The position numbers and the translations under genes are program-made. Below, one piece after another: positions 12,452 to 22,880 of a DNA stretch of 64,000 bases (its first letter is position 1; the number at the start of each line of letters is the position of its first letter). Below the pieces are notes generated by a model. It ran no database searches and was not told where the DNA came from. It worked only from the letters and a program-made list of their open reading frames with translations. The DNA comes from Cylindrobasidium torrendii FP15055 ss-10 (Eukaryota > Basidiomycota > Agaricomycetes > Agaricales > Physalacriaceae), in assembly GCA_000934385.1 (NCBI GenBank), contig KN880453.1, positions 124,001-188,000 on the forward strand, written 5' to 3'.

Positions 12452-13897
12452 TTCTCGACCCTCTTATAGGCGGACCAAGTAGTGCCTTTCACATAACCAT
12501 TTTGAGGTCAAAGATCGGATCATGATCGTAGCGCCAACTCGCTGGACCTCTATGTTTTATCTGAGGACTTTTCGAGCGCCATGAAACCAGGAATGGTTAC
12601 TGACCACACACATATGATGCTCCGCACTTTTACATCTAACCCGTCAGACCCTCAAAGTTTCTCCTCCGCCCAGAGTCATTCTTCGGATGGCAGACCGAGA
12701 CCCCCGTAAGATACCGGCAATCTATACAACGATTACCGCATATAGCATCAGGTGGCTCTATCAAGTAGTGATTAAGCTTCGGTGCGGAGGTCACGGCCTC
12801 ATGAGTATAGTAGCACTTACGGATTCATTATGTAGTCAGGACCCCCACAATCCATATGTTGCGATGTTCTCGTGGGAAGTTCAAGTGCACCAGCGGCGAG
12901 CCCGAGCCAAAACACTGGTTTTGAATGAGCAAGAAATGCGCTCCGCGGACTAGACCTGAACGGCACTCGGATTGGCATGTATAGTGACTCTAGCCACTAC
13001 TATTCCGATAATTTCAAAGAACAAAGACCGTCGCGAACTCCTCGAACTCAGGCTACATTGGCGTGAGAATGAGGTTAGCAAAAGCGTCGCTTGCGACATG
13101 CCGGAAATGTTGCTCACCAGGCCGCGAGAGCGTTGGATTCTCAAAATGCCCTAGCAGGTAGTCAGGTTGCTCTCCTCGTCTTGATCCACAAGATAGAAAT
13201 TAAGCTCAACGGGCGGAAACCGCCGTGCAAGATGCTTTCTCGCTTCCCGCACCTCATCATCCGTCAGAAAATGCCTCAAAGTCGGCACCAGAGGAATGTC
13301 GACTGTCCCTGACACACTATACTGAAGACCAAGATAGTACAAACAAAAACAATGTGCATTCCCTGTAGCACAGCTACACGCATAACACAGTGCAATCAAT
13401 TGTCAACCAACAACGGTCTATAACACCAGTAGAAGAAGTGATCACAAATAAAGATGTCGGTAATGGCAGAAACAGGTGTAGAAAGTAGAAGGGGTGGAGG
13501 CGGATGGGCAAAGGGGCTTAAAATGTAAATGGAGGGATGATAGGCAGGAGGAGGATAAGCTGGCGCATATGGTATATCGATAGGTGTACAATCGAAATAC
13601 AGATCAGAGTCTGTCCGCTATTGGTGGCATAAATACATGTCGCGTTAAATAATCAGGTTTGGGTGGGGGACGTCGCACGCTGTAGGGAAATTCGGGAAGA
13701 GAGAGAGATGGTGATGTAGATGAAGGGGGAGAAGATCGAAGTAAATGAGGAAAGGTGGCCGTAGCATGGTCGCAATGGTGTGTGATACGCGTGGCGGCTG
13801 GGTAGGAGGGGTAATTGATTTGCGTTGAGTATGAGAGGTTGGGTTGTCCGTAAAATAGGATTGGTCATGCGCAAGGGAAGCGGTAGGATTGAGAGGG
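12452..13897. other. Long intergenic region with two short coding-like patches
   Basis: About 1.4 kb lie between the C2H2 gene and the 3' end of CDC25. Most of it shows no coding pattern, and the part next to CDC25 (13440-13897) is probably 3' UTR. Two short open stretches look somewhat coding-like: 12972-13154 on the plus strand and 13151-13399 on the minus strand (listed separately). No repeat or mobile element was seen. Confidence 0.5.
13151..13399 (-). CDS. Doubtful orphan exon or small hypothetical protein
   Basis: This minus-strand open stretch of 82 codons ends in a residue string that looks protein-like (LRHFLTDDEVREARKHLARR, then FPPVELNFYLVDQDEESNL). A polypyrimidine-like tract and CAG (GGTCTTCAG) lie immediately upstream of that string on the minus strand, so it could be a last exon whose upstream exons I cannot place. 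No family was recognised and no convincing start is present. It may equally be a decayed gene fragment. Confidence 0.2.
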   Translation of the reverse strand: MIALCYACSCATGNAHCFCLYYLGLQYSVSGTVDIPLVPTLRHFLTDDEVREARKHLARRFPPVELNFYLVDQDEESNLTTC

Positions 13898-16014
13898 TCA
13901 ATAGCACAGTGGCATTCTCGACGGCCCATAAGTTTCGGCACGAGTCATCGGCATCCGCCCTCCAGCATGCTTTGTTGGAGGAGGGCATGGGCTGTCGCCG
14001 ATGTCCGCATCCGTCTCTTCATCGACGGAGAGGCTGTGGTCTTCGTTGAGTGTCCGTAGCGACGCGCTTCCGGCCCGACGAGCTCTGGCAGCGTTGCCAG
14101 ACGTGAATATGCTACCATTGTTGGCGGGCATGGTACTCCTCTTCGAGCCCGTGGGCTGAGAAGGAGGACGGATGATCGCGTCGCCGTACGCGTAAGACTT
14201 GGTTCGGCCGAGTTTGTTTTTGCGGAACTGGTCGAGATCCTCGCGGCGGGAAGCAGAGTGCTGAGGGTCATCCATCGTCACATAGGCGGGAGGACTGCAG
14301 CGCTCGCCGAAAACCTTGAAGTAGCCACAGTAGCCGCCGTCGAGAATATACACCTCGGGATAATGAATCTTAGGGTAGACACTGTTGTTGAGGGACCGGT
14401 CTTTGGCGCGGAGATGTTTTGCGCTAATGAGACGTAAGTCAAAACATCCAGGGATTGCCTAGGTACAACGCACAATGTGGGGGCACGCTTCATGCTAAAT
14501 TCGCAGTGGAAGACAAGAATCGTCTTGCGATAAGCGTCACCGCTCACCGACGGCTTTGGCTTCGTAAGGCCAGTCAGCAACATTTGTTCCACGGCGCTGG
14601 GAGTGTTGATGTTGACAGCGCCGGGTATGTGACCGCCCTCGTACTCATAGTCGAAGCGGCAGTCAATAACATGATAGTCGTGAATGCGATCGTCAAAGTT
14701 CCCTTGGAGGAGATCGTGAACCTGCATCAAGTATAAGCGACGAGCTAAGTCCGGTCTGAGATGCGTACCGTCTGAGGAGTCACTCTCATAAGGCCATCTT
14801 GAGGGACTGAACGGCAGGGCAGGATTTTGCCAGACCGCTCATTGGCACCAAATGCTTGAAGACCTGGAGATGATGGTGCTGGTCGAACGGTAGGGCTAGG
14901 ACGCGTCGGAGACTCGTGCAGACTGATGACGGCCGCAGGTTTGAGGCAGTCGGATACACCACGTCGTTTTTGGCGTTGAGCATAGGCCTGAGCAGGCGAC
15001 GAGCCAGACGGCTCTTCGAAGGACGAGTCTGGCGAAAGCTGCGCAGAAAATGCGTTATACAGGTTGGCCGAGAATGCACGTCTAGTGGGTGGTGGTCCAG
15101 GGAGGAGTTTATCCAGATTGAACGTTTCCGCATGTTCCAATGTCGGAAAGGCTGAGTGGATGCTTGAAGAGTCGGGTTGCTGCCTAGAAAATGTCGGCCT
15201 TCGGGGCCGCTGGCCGCTAAGATCGGCAGGGAGGAATGGCTTGGTGACCGTACGGCGGTTGTTGAGAGAACGCTCAGATGGCGAGGAGAGTAAGCAACCA
15301 GGGGAAGAGGAGGCAGCATCGAAGGGGTTCCCCGGGGTAGGAGGCGCAGGAGAAAGGTCGTTGAGAGAAAGGGAGGGGGCGGTAGTCGCAGGGGACGCTG
15401 TGTCATAAAACAGATGGGATAATTGTTCCTTCTTGGCCACGGGAGGTGAAGAGACGGATGTAGGCAGAGCAGGTGGGCCGTCGAACGAGAATGACGTATC
15501 AATGTCCATAGCGTCATCCATCGGCGACGAGGGCTGCAACGGCTTCGGTCAGCTTCGATTCTGGGGCGGATCACATTACACGCACCATACGCCATGCAGG
15601 GGGCAGCCCAGGGCGCTGCGGCTTTCGTCCAGACGACTGGATCGAGCCCGACCGCTCGCGGGTGTGCGACGCCAACGTGGGCGTCGCTACCTCTTCGCTG
15701 TTGCTCACGTCCCTCCCAAAAAGACGGGCAGAGACAGTGCACGCACGAGCGCGTCCCATCTTCGGCGCTATCTTGGACGGCGGTAGCGGAGAAATATCCA
15801 TCGGAACGCCGTAGTCGCTGTCCGGCGTAACATATACAGAGCTTTTCACGGGTGAGTCTATCGAGACGTTTGAGGCAAAAGAGAGCTCGAGGTCAGAGTA
15901 AAGAAAGGAATCGTCGCCCTCATCGTCCTCGTGGCGAGTAGCGTGATGTTGAGCCCGACGTCTGGAATAGAGAGAGGGAACGTCGAGGGAGGGTACCGCG
16001 TGGGCGACGGACAT
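13898..16014 (-). CDS. CDC25: M-phase inducer phosphatase Cdc25
   Basis: Exons are 15586-16014, 14769-15533, 14474-14721 and 13898-14423 (655 residues). The long N-terminal half is Ser/Pro-rich and regulatory, with many SP/TP sites as expected for CDK, Polo and checkpoint kinase control. The rhodanese-fold catalytic domain spans about residues 399-530: VIDCRFDYEYEGGHIPGAVN, then HCEFSMKRAPT with nucleophile Cys near residue 471 and Arg six residues later (C-x5-R), then KHLRAKDRSLNN and YPEVYILDGGYCGYF. The enzyme removes inhibitory phosphate from Thr/Tyr of Cdk1 to trigger mitosis. The intron at 14424-14473 falls just after the active-site loop, within the codon following RAPT. The C-terminal tail of about 110 residues is Arg/Ser-rich. 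The first in-frame ATG is at 16014. Confidence 0.94.
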
Positions 16015-16324
16015 TATGTGCAGATCGACCGCAACAAAGTGGTCCTCGTCGGGGGGCGTGGTGTCGCAGACGTGGGGCTGTCGTAGTCGGCGCAAGAGCG
16101 CTTTTGTTTGGTTTTGATCTTCTTTGAACCAAATTATTCGACACGCACGTGAGCGTGCATAAGTCTTTGCATCCTAATGGGGTTATTCCCGAGAGCGCGT
16201 TTCATTTGTACGCGTCGCGATTTTGCGCTTGTGCCGGGCCAAATACCGCTTTCTACGCTAGATTATATATGAGAATGTACAGTAAAAATAATAATCCACA
16301 GTAGTATATGTATCCAAGAGCGTG

Positions 16325-17099
16325 TCAGGCCATCAATCGCTGCAAGATCTCTTTCGTATAATGTTCATCGGTAATGTATGGTTCGCGTCGCATACCCAAC
16401 GCGACATTGGGAAAACCCTCGGTGGATCGAGCATTTCTCACAGACGGCATGGCCACGAGCACCGTCACAAGACCCTGTGGCTGGCTGGGTGGGGGGATCG
16501 ACGAGGACTCTAGTTCGCAACCTCCAAAGTATCGCAGCGCATGAACTCGACGCTTCCCTGGTTCTGGTGTGCAGGATACAATGGAATGAGAGCTTTGGTA
16601 CTTCTTTGTCTTGCAAGCTCGAAAGGACAGTGGCTAGGGCACAGTCAGCGAGCTGGCTTTAGTCTCCCTTAGGGGTCACGCACCTTCAGATGCACCCATT
16701 CTGAGCAAGGGTCCAGCATTCCACTGGCTAATACCCATATGTCGTGCATAATAGGCCGTTTGAGTGTTGGCTGATGTATGCGCCTGGATTCGACCACCCT
16801 CGCCGGTAGTAAGACGTCCCCAAATGTTAAAGGAGGGACATCTGACTGTTCACGTTGCCTTCTCCATCGCCGCCGTAAAATAATCGCACGCGTGATTATG
16901 GACCCACTGATGAGACCAAGTAAAAGCAGAGTGGCGAGGAAGGTAAACCTGAAAATCAATGAATCATGAAATAATGCTGTTGAGAGTGGACTTTTTCCAC
17001 TCACAAATAAATGGTATTGATCCGATTGTTTCCTTGGGGAGCCTCCACCGCGCCGTCGTCCCCGTTGCTTGTGCTAGCGGCGGTGAACCGTGCATCCAT
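16325..17099 (-). CDS. Small single-span membrane protein with Arg-rich juxtamembrane segment
   Basis: This gene is visible only after splicing. Exons 17005-17099, 16684-16948 and 16325-16633 give 222 residues. A short Ser/Gly N-terminus is followed by one hydrophobic span (about 31-53; LATLLLLGLISGSIITRAII) and a strongly basic stretch (LRRRWRRQREQ). It then has a KRPIMHDIWV motif and a Pro-rich region ahead of a hydrophobic-plus-Met-Pro segment (LVTVLVAMPS). The ordering of span, Arg cluster, xPxMxD and VxVLxAMPS matches a lineage-restricted basidiomycete family I know only as uncharacterised membrane proteins. By the positive-inside rule the Arg side should be cytosolic. No enzymatic function is suggested. 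It is divergently transcribed from the DUF6533 gene. Confidence 0.7.
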
Positions 17100-17252
17100 T
17101 GCTGAGGGATCCTGGCCAACCTGCGCCAGCCACGGAAGTAGCCGTGATCTTATCACGCCACAGGCCGCCGTGCTGATGTTCCTTTTGAGTGGACATCATT
17201 ATGTCGAGCGTGGCAACAATCAGGGTCCCTGTGTCGCTTTCCTTCTGCCACC
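17100..17252. promoter_or_regulatory. Divergent promoter of two membrane-protein genes
   Basis: 153 bp lie between the start codons of the small single-span protein and the DUF6533 protein. The plus-strand start is in a CCACCATGT context. No specific motif was recognised. Confidence 0.45.
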
Positions 17253-18674
17253 ATGTCTGGCGCCGACCTTGACCTTCCTCCGTCTCTGGATCTCCCTCCG
17301 CACCTATCGGCCTACAAATACTTCTATGTCTGCACTTTGACCGTGGCAGCCTGGGATACCCTTGTTCTTTCGCCTCGTACATGGAAGCTGTTTCGCACCC
17401 AAGAATGGCCAGCCCTCAAGCTCTTGTTCCATTTCCTTAGGATATTGATGCCCATCGAGTTCACCATTGTCGGTGCGTACATCCATTCAGCATTTTGTCG
17501 ATCTGCTTATACGCGATAGGCGTCGCATTCTTCGACACAAACTGGTCCCAGCAGGTACTTCCCCTCTAGTACCCACATGAACACTATCCGATAGTTCTTA
17601 GACATGCCAAAAGTTCTTCCTCTTCGAGCCAATCTGTACGGCCGTCCTCTTGGCTGCTGCTTCAGGCGAGTCATTCCTTCTTCTCACACAACTTCATCCT
17701 GAAGATTGACTACAGCGGTCCATGTTATCCGCGTTCACGCTATATATGACAAGAATCGCAGTGTCCTCCTTGGCATGGGCGCTCTCTTTGCTGCTCAAGT
17801 TGTAGTGACCGGCGTCTGCTGTGGTTTCTACCGATGTACGCTCTCCCGTCATCTATATGCGCAACTACTCATCCTTACGTGCAGCCGTCCCGCTGAAGGA
17901 GGGTCAGGGCTGTGTCGCAGGTATCAAGCACGAATGGGTGGGCATCTACTGGGTCGCTCCCACCATCTTCTATCTGACCTCGGTATGTGATATTCTCCCG
18001 TGTTGATGCTCAGCTGACATCACTCAGCTTGCACTGGCGGTCAACCGCTCTCTCTCGACCCCTCAAAGTAAATCCCTTGGACTGTGGCGTCTGATGCTTC
18101 GTGATGGTCTCAACTTTTATGGTGTATGCTCCCCACCTGCCTCCAGAGACGTAGCACTGACCGCCCAGTAGGCCATTGCCGCTGTGCAGCTGGTCAATAT
18201 GCTCTTCCTTTTCATTATGAAGCCGACAGACGATAGCGATCCAGTCAAGACCATTGTAACCAGGTCAGTCGCACTGTCTTCGCCCGATTCAACCTCCGCT
18301 CACCGCTTCTCAGCATGGCCACCGTTCTCACAACGTCAATGACGATGCGCATCATTCTTTCCGTGCGAGGCTCCCTGGTATACGGAGGCACCTACACCAC
18401 AACCGCCGAATCTACTTCTACGCGCACAACACATGCCCTATCCACGCGCTCTGGTGGAATTGGTGCCGCTCCAGCTGACCACACCTACACCCTCGACCGT
18501 ATCCGCTCCTCCCGGGAGGGTGGATGGTCTGAAGCCAGCGTCAAGGACGACGACAAGGGTGCTGGGACTCTGGGCGACGCACCCACCTCGCGTAACACCG
18601 ACGATGACCATGGCGTCAAGGTCACTGTCGACAGGCAGATTGGATTCGATATGTACAACAACAGGCATGCTTGA
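17253..18674 (+). CDS. DUF6533-type polytopic membrane protein
   Basis: Eight exons (17253-17472, 17520-17554, 17602-17665, 17716-17835, 17885-17982, 18028-18123, 18172-18263, 18314-18674) give 361 residues. The N-terminal segment (KYFYVCTLTVAAWDTLVL, then PRTWKLF and LLFHFLRILMPIEF) is the DUF6533 signature common in Agaricomycetes. About six to seven hydrophobic spans follow up to residue 240, then a hydrophilic Thr/Ser/Asp tail. The function of this family is unknown; a receptor-like role has been suggested only from topology. The third intron (17666-17715) has a GC donor (TCAG/GCGAGT) with a normal CTACAG acceptor; no GT donor keeps the frame there. Confidence 0.85.
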
Positions 18675-19164
18675 GAAGGTGCCGCCAGATATATAGGATG
18701 AACATACGACGTACTTTGCTTGTGCTATTCTATAACAGTTTTATATATATTGTATGTGATTCCAGTCTACGATTTGTAGGGCACCAATTGTGTTGGCAAA
18801 GGTTGGCAATGGAAGGGAATTGAGCAAATTGTTCGTACTCGCTACACCATGTGTTGCCCCCACAGTCCCGGATATTAAAATGCCGCTCCACATGGCTTTA
18901 AACTCATTGTTCTTTTCTCATGTGTTAAGTACATAAATCTGGGCAATTTGGATGCATGCTTGTATGGACAATGCAGCCAATCCGAAGATTCGCTGCAATT
19001 GTTAAAGGCAGACTTTGGTATACATAAACTCATACAAGTTGTACAAACACGGAACTGTTATTGTTACATTTGATAGGTAAAATCCAAGAAATTATGAGTT
19101 GCGGCCTGCGCTCTTCGCCGCCCATCCCTATATAGTTGTCTAGGAAAAAACGATGAGCGTACAG
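18675..19164. other. Intergenic region between convergent genes
   Basis: AT-rich sequence, including a TATATATAT tract near 18742, fits 3' UTR and terminator sequence for the two converging genes. I see no coding exon. Confidence 0.55.
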
Positions 19165-20355
19165 TTACCCCACATCAGTCGGTCCGCTCACTTTAACGAA
19201 AGCCCATTGCACGACGACGTCTTTCACACGATCCTTCAACGCCTGTCTGCACTCTCCGCACTCGATGTGCTCCGTCAGTGATGCTAACGTAGACTCGACA
19301 GAGCTGGGCGACATATCTATGGCCGTCTTCAGTACCGCTGCAGCGTACGACAAGACTGGAGAATTAAACGTACCTGGCCGTGCAGTCCAAGCCAAACTAG
19401 TCGCCGCAAGCTGCCAAGCACGCGAGACGCTCTTCTGCTGCTCAAAATCACACTCGGCGGTGGCTGGATGTGGCGGTGGAATGGGGAACAAGATACGCTT
19501 GAAGGCTTCCGTACGGCCGAGATGAAGGAAGAAGAGACGCCTGAGATACAGCGGTCCAATGTAGTCCACCAGCGCGTCATCCATATCTGAGAGCTGGTAG
19601 GATAGCAGGTTTGTGGACGCTACTGTAGCTAGATCCTCCAGGTCATGATGTGCGGCAAGAGCGTATACGTCAATGGGGTAGAGAGGTGCGAAAGAGGTCA
19701 AGTGGACGAAGAGAGGCGTCTGCGGAGCAATGTATGTCTTCACCTCAAGGCCATACGTGGGAAACAGCTCAATGGCCCACTGCACAACCCGAAAGGTGGG
19801 ACTGTATGCTGTACACGACATGTTGTACATGGCATGCAGAATGATGTTCAGGACAGGCGCAATTTCTGGGATCTTCACAGTGCTCTTTTCGCTAGAGTCG
19901 ATGGGAATGAGGCCTCCAAAGTGGTTGGTGGATCCGGCTAGCAGGATAGAGGAATGGACGTAGAAGTACACGTTGTCCTGCGTGAGGAAAGTGACGTCGG
20001 GGGATAGGCCGCGTGTTTGTGCAGCGGGATGGAAGGTGGTGGATACCGACATGATCAATTCCTCGTCCTCCTTGGGACTCAAAGAGTAGCCACCGTCAGA
20101 GGAGCCCTGAGGACACAGCAGTTGTGAGAACCTGGATTCATCCAACCTAGCAAGTTGAAGCACGTACTCCGGGAGGTGTGGGCAAATCGTGGTATTTCTG
20201 CATCCCTTTATCCAAACCGTTGGAAGATGTCGAAAATGGCATGAAGACCCTACCGAACATAACAGGTACGCGCAGGGGAAGAGTTCGTAAAGGTGGGCGA
20301 CGGAAAAATCGTCGATGATGAGATGGTGGACGTGGTTTACAGTTGTTGGAGCCAT
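19165..20355 (-). CDS. BTB/POZ domain protein
   Basis: One open frame of 396 residues. The BTB-like fold starts near residue 118 (LSPDVTFLTQDNVYFYVHSS) and runs through PEIAPVLNIILHAMYNM and VDVYALAAHHDLEDLA-like helices, as in the large BTB family of Agaricomycetes. The C-terminal part is helical and ends with a Cys pair (ECGECRQALKDRVKDVVVQW). These proteins may serve as Cullin-3 adaptors or oligomerisation modules; no partner can be inferred. The first 100 residues are unusual and Cys-rich. An in-frame 72-nt segment (GTACCT...GATGCAG, roughly 20202-20273) could be a stopless intron, and translation could instead begin at the ATG before SVSTTFHP (about 20052). Confidence 0.68.
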   Translation of the reverse strand: MAPTTVNHVHHLIIDDFSVAHLYELFPCAYLLCSVGSSCHFRHLPTVWIKGCRNTTICPHLPEYVLQLARLDESRFSQLLCPQGSSDGGYSLSPKEDEELIMSVSTTFHPAAQTRGLSPDVTFLTQDNVYFYVHSSILLAGSTNHFGGLIPIDSSEKSTVKIPEIAPVLNIILHAMYNMSCTAYSPTFRVVQWAIELFPTYGLEVKTYIAPQTPLFVHLTSFAPLYPIDVYALAAHHDLEDLATVASTNLLSYQLSDMDDALVDYIGPLYLRRLFFLHLGRTEAFKRILFPIPPPHPATAECDFEQQKSVSRAWQLAATSLAWTARPGTFNSPVLSYAAAVLKTAIDMSPSSVESTLASLTEHIECGECRQALKDRVKDVVVQWAFVKVSGPTDVG

Positions 20356-20595
20356 TTCTCAACCAAGTTAGCAATACTCGGAGCTTTTGTCATGACGTTC
20401 GCGAACGTTGTGGTGAAGAGGCACCGCTGTGATATGATTGTGGGCTTCTACCCTGAGTCCCACATCGGGATATACACAGAGACACACAAAAGCACGCAAT
20501 GCGAAATGACAAGAAGGAACGTAGTATAGGCATAATAGGACCGGTAAACGGCTAAGCAGAAAGACGTACAAGTGAAGCCAAAGTACCATTCTCGT

Positions 20596-22443
20596 CTAAT
20601 CCGACTCTATCTCGGACAACTCATCGTCGCTAATCTCGAAATCCTCTATTTCGCTTTCCGATGGATCATACAGATCGAAATCCACATTCTTGTGGAACCA
20701 GTCTTTATCCTTGAGCGTAATGTCGTCCGACGTGCACATCGACAACTTCAACAGCGGCTTCCCCTTCTTCCTGCGCGCATCTACAAACGAGCGAACGTCT
20801 CTCGACTCAACGCCTCTGATGGTCAATTCTTCAAGCATGGGCAGCAACGCATCGCCTGTCCCGTTCTTCGCATCTTCGCTGAGCAATTCAAAGAATACCG
20901 TCTCTTCATCATCCAGACATTCAACAAAGAGCGAATTTAGGTTTGTGAGTTGCTTGAGAATTTCCACCTTGTGCGTGCGTGCGCATGGTAGGCCCTCGAT
21001 ACGCAGGAACTTGAGACGGGGCAGCAAGCTCTTCGACTGCCCGGCCGCAGGCTTTGTGAGCTGCTCGGCGAACGTCGAGTAATCTTGACCATCAAAGTCC
21101 AGCACAAGTGCTTCAACAACGGGCAGCCGCATCCGTCGGTATAACGCGCTGATGTACTCGCAGTCGTGTTGGGAAAGAACAAGCTGCGTGACAGCGGGTA
21201 AGACGAGAGGCTCAAATGAGTCCCATGTGTCACGGTCGTTGACAGGTCCTGACCCCCGCAAAGTGAGTGTATCCAACTCTGGGCTGGCCTGCAGAATTGC
21301 GTTTAGAGTTGCGTATGAAGGGCGCACGTCCGATGCGTGGTATGCGAGCTCCAGATCTTTGAGGCCAGACAGGAATGAGAGAGACGCGTCCCAGTCTATG
21401 TGCACGCCCCAGAACGCGGCGCTACGCAGATTTGGCACTTGGCCTTGGAAAAGTAGCAACGGCTTGCGGAATTCGGTTGGCAGGAAGATGGCGTCCTCGA
21501 GACCTTCTGAATCATCATCATACTGGTAGAGTTGGAGGCATTCCAGTATTGGTGCGGGAGGGCATTGCTCAAGGTGGGTGAGCGCATGGAACATGCTAGC
21601 ATACTTGGAGGTGCTGATTTCGAGTATCTTCCAGCGTGCGATGTGCGGTGTGATGAGGTTGAACGCTGCAGTAATCTCCTCGTCTGAAAGGAACTTTTTG
21701 GTGTGGTCCACGGCATCCGAGCCTTGACTGGAGGGCGGGGTGGGAGGAGGAGATAATTGAGGCGGAGTCGTACCAGCCGGAACCGCGATGAAATTGCCAT
21801 CCTCGTCTTCATACAAATCGGTTTCTTCGTCATCCGCAGCGGCATGAATCTCGATGTCTATGGGGAGACCCTTCGAACGTTCCAGGTAAGCTGTGGGTGC
21901 ATCGAAAGGGTAGTCCTTTGTGAAGCGGATGCGAGTCCAAAGTGAGGGTTCGTTGACTGCTACGTCGCGCCAGTGCTTGCAGACATGCGATGCGAGAACT
22001 TGAAATGGAATCTCGGGGATATACTCTTCGTCATCGTCGTCCTCACTTCCACAGCTACTGCACTCGCTATGGCTGTCCTCGTCGGCGCCATTGCTTCGGT
22101 CAGGCTTGTCCACATCCATGGCCTCACTTTCATCGTCGGTCCAGTCCTCTGCGACGTCCAGTTCATTGTCGTGGAAGTAGTCATCATCCTCCTTTTCGCC
22201 AAATGCCATCTCGTCCTCCTGGATCTTGGTGCCGACGTAGAAGATGTGGGCCAGAAGTTCGCTGGGTAGATCGTTCACTGGACATCCCTGCGGCGGAATG
22301 AACGGGTTGCTCTTCAGCATCGCCTCCGACACCTGCTTAAGCGCCATCTCGGGAGATAGGGTAGGATCCTCTTGTATTTTCTGGGCAACAGCGGCTTTGA
22401 TGTCTTCGTCGACAGCTTTGCGGACGTCGCTTGCAGGCGCCAT
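20596..22443 (-). CDS. Large F-box protein with acidic insert and LRR-like region
   Basis: Intronless frame of 615 residues, the longest uninterrupted coding gene here that is not low-complexity. The F-box is split: PVNDLPSELLAHIFYVGT at about 54-71, then a highly acidic insert (SSCGSEDDDDEEYIPEIP) before FQVLASHVCKHWRDVAVNEP. The C-terminal 350 residues contain leucine-rich repeat-like strands, and the protein ends in another acidic run (SEIEDFEISDDELSEIESD). By family it should bind Skp1 in an SCF ligase; the substrate is unknown. The acidic insert inside the F-box is unusual and could weaken Skp1 binding. Confidence 0.83.
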   Translation of the reverse strand: MAPASDVRKAVDEDIKAAVAQKIQEDPTLSPEMALKQVSEAMLKSNPFIPPQGCPVNDLPSELLAHIFYVGTKIQEDEMAFGEKEDDDYFHDNELDVAEDWTDDESEAMDVDKPDRSNGADEDSHSECSSCGSEDDDDEEYIPEIPFQVLASHVCKHWRDVAVNEPSLWTRIRFTKDYPFDAPTAYLERSKGLPIDIEIHAAADDEETDLYEDEDGNFIAVPAGTTPPQLSPPPTPPSSQGSDAVDHTKKFLSDEEITAAFNLITPHIARWKILEISTSKYASMFHALTHLEQCPPAPILECLQLYQYDDDSEGLEDAIFLPTEFRKPLLLFQGQVPNLRSAAFWGVHIDWDASLSFLSGLKDLELAYHASDVRPSYATLNAILQASPELDTLTLRGSGPVNDRDTWDSFEPLVLPAVTQLVLSQHDCEYISALYRRMRLPVVEALVLDFDGQDYSTFAEQLTKPAAGQSKSLLPRLKFLRIEGLPCARTHKVEILKQLTNLNSLFVECLDDEETVFFELLSEDAKNGTGDALLPMLEELTIRGVESRDVRSFVDARRKKGKPLLKLSMCTSDDITLKDKDWFHKNVDFDLYDPSESEIEDFEISDDELSEIESD

Positions 22444-22880
22444 CTAGTACTTGAGTGTCAGTTTGTCTTGCGAGAAAGATGTGGCTAACCCGACCTTGGT
22501 AGCAAGAAAAAGAAAGAGATTTTCAAAAAGTCACGCTGATCAATAATGAGGTTATCCGCGTCGATCAGTGATTTTCGCGACGCGTCTTTAGCTCCGTCCG
22601 GCCCTAAATGCACGCTCTACTTCTTGGTAACTGCACAGAGCCATGGTAGCACGAGATAAGTATGCCCGCGTTCAAAGGCCGCACTCGTTGGTTGCGGCTA
22701 CTTACTCCCGGTCCGATCTCCGACCTGACACGCCCAGGTTGACGCGCAGCTCATATTCCAACTTCCAACTGGTAGAGCATATTTCGTGGTCTCCGGGCCA
22801 GCAGGTCACTCAAAAACTTCGACGCTTTTCTGGTCTGCTGTTGTACACGTAGCCTGGGTGTGCACACGACCGTCACCATT
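22444..22880. other. Divergent intergenic region
   Basis: 437 bp between the F-box gene and ERD2, which are transcribed away from each other, so both promoters should lie here. No coding exon or specific motif was recognised. Confidence 0.5.

Noticed and set aside
14786..15742. 318-codon open frame on the minus strand
   Set aside because: It overlaps CDC25 exon 2 in another frame, spans the well-supported 15534-15585 intron and encodes a His/Arg/Leu-rich string without features.
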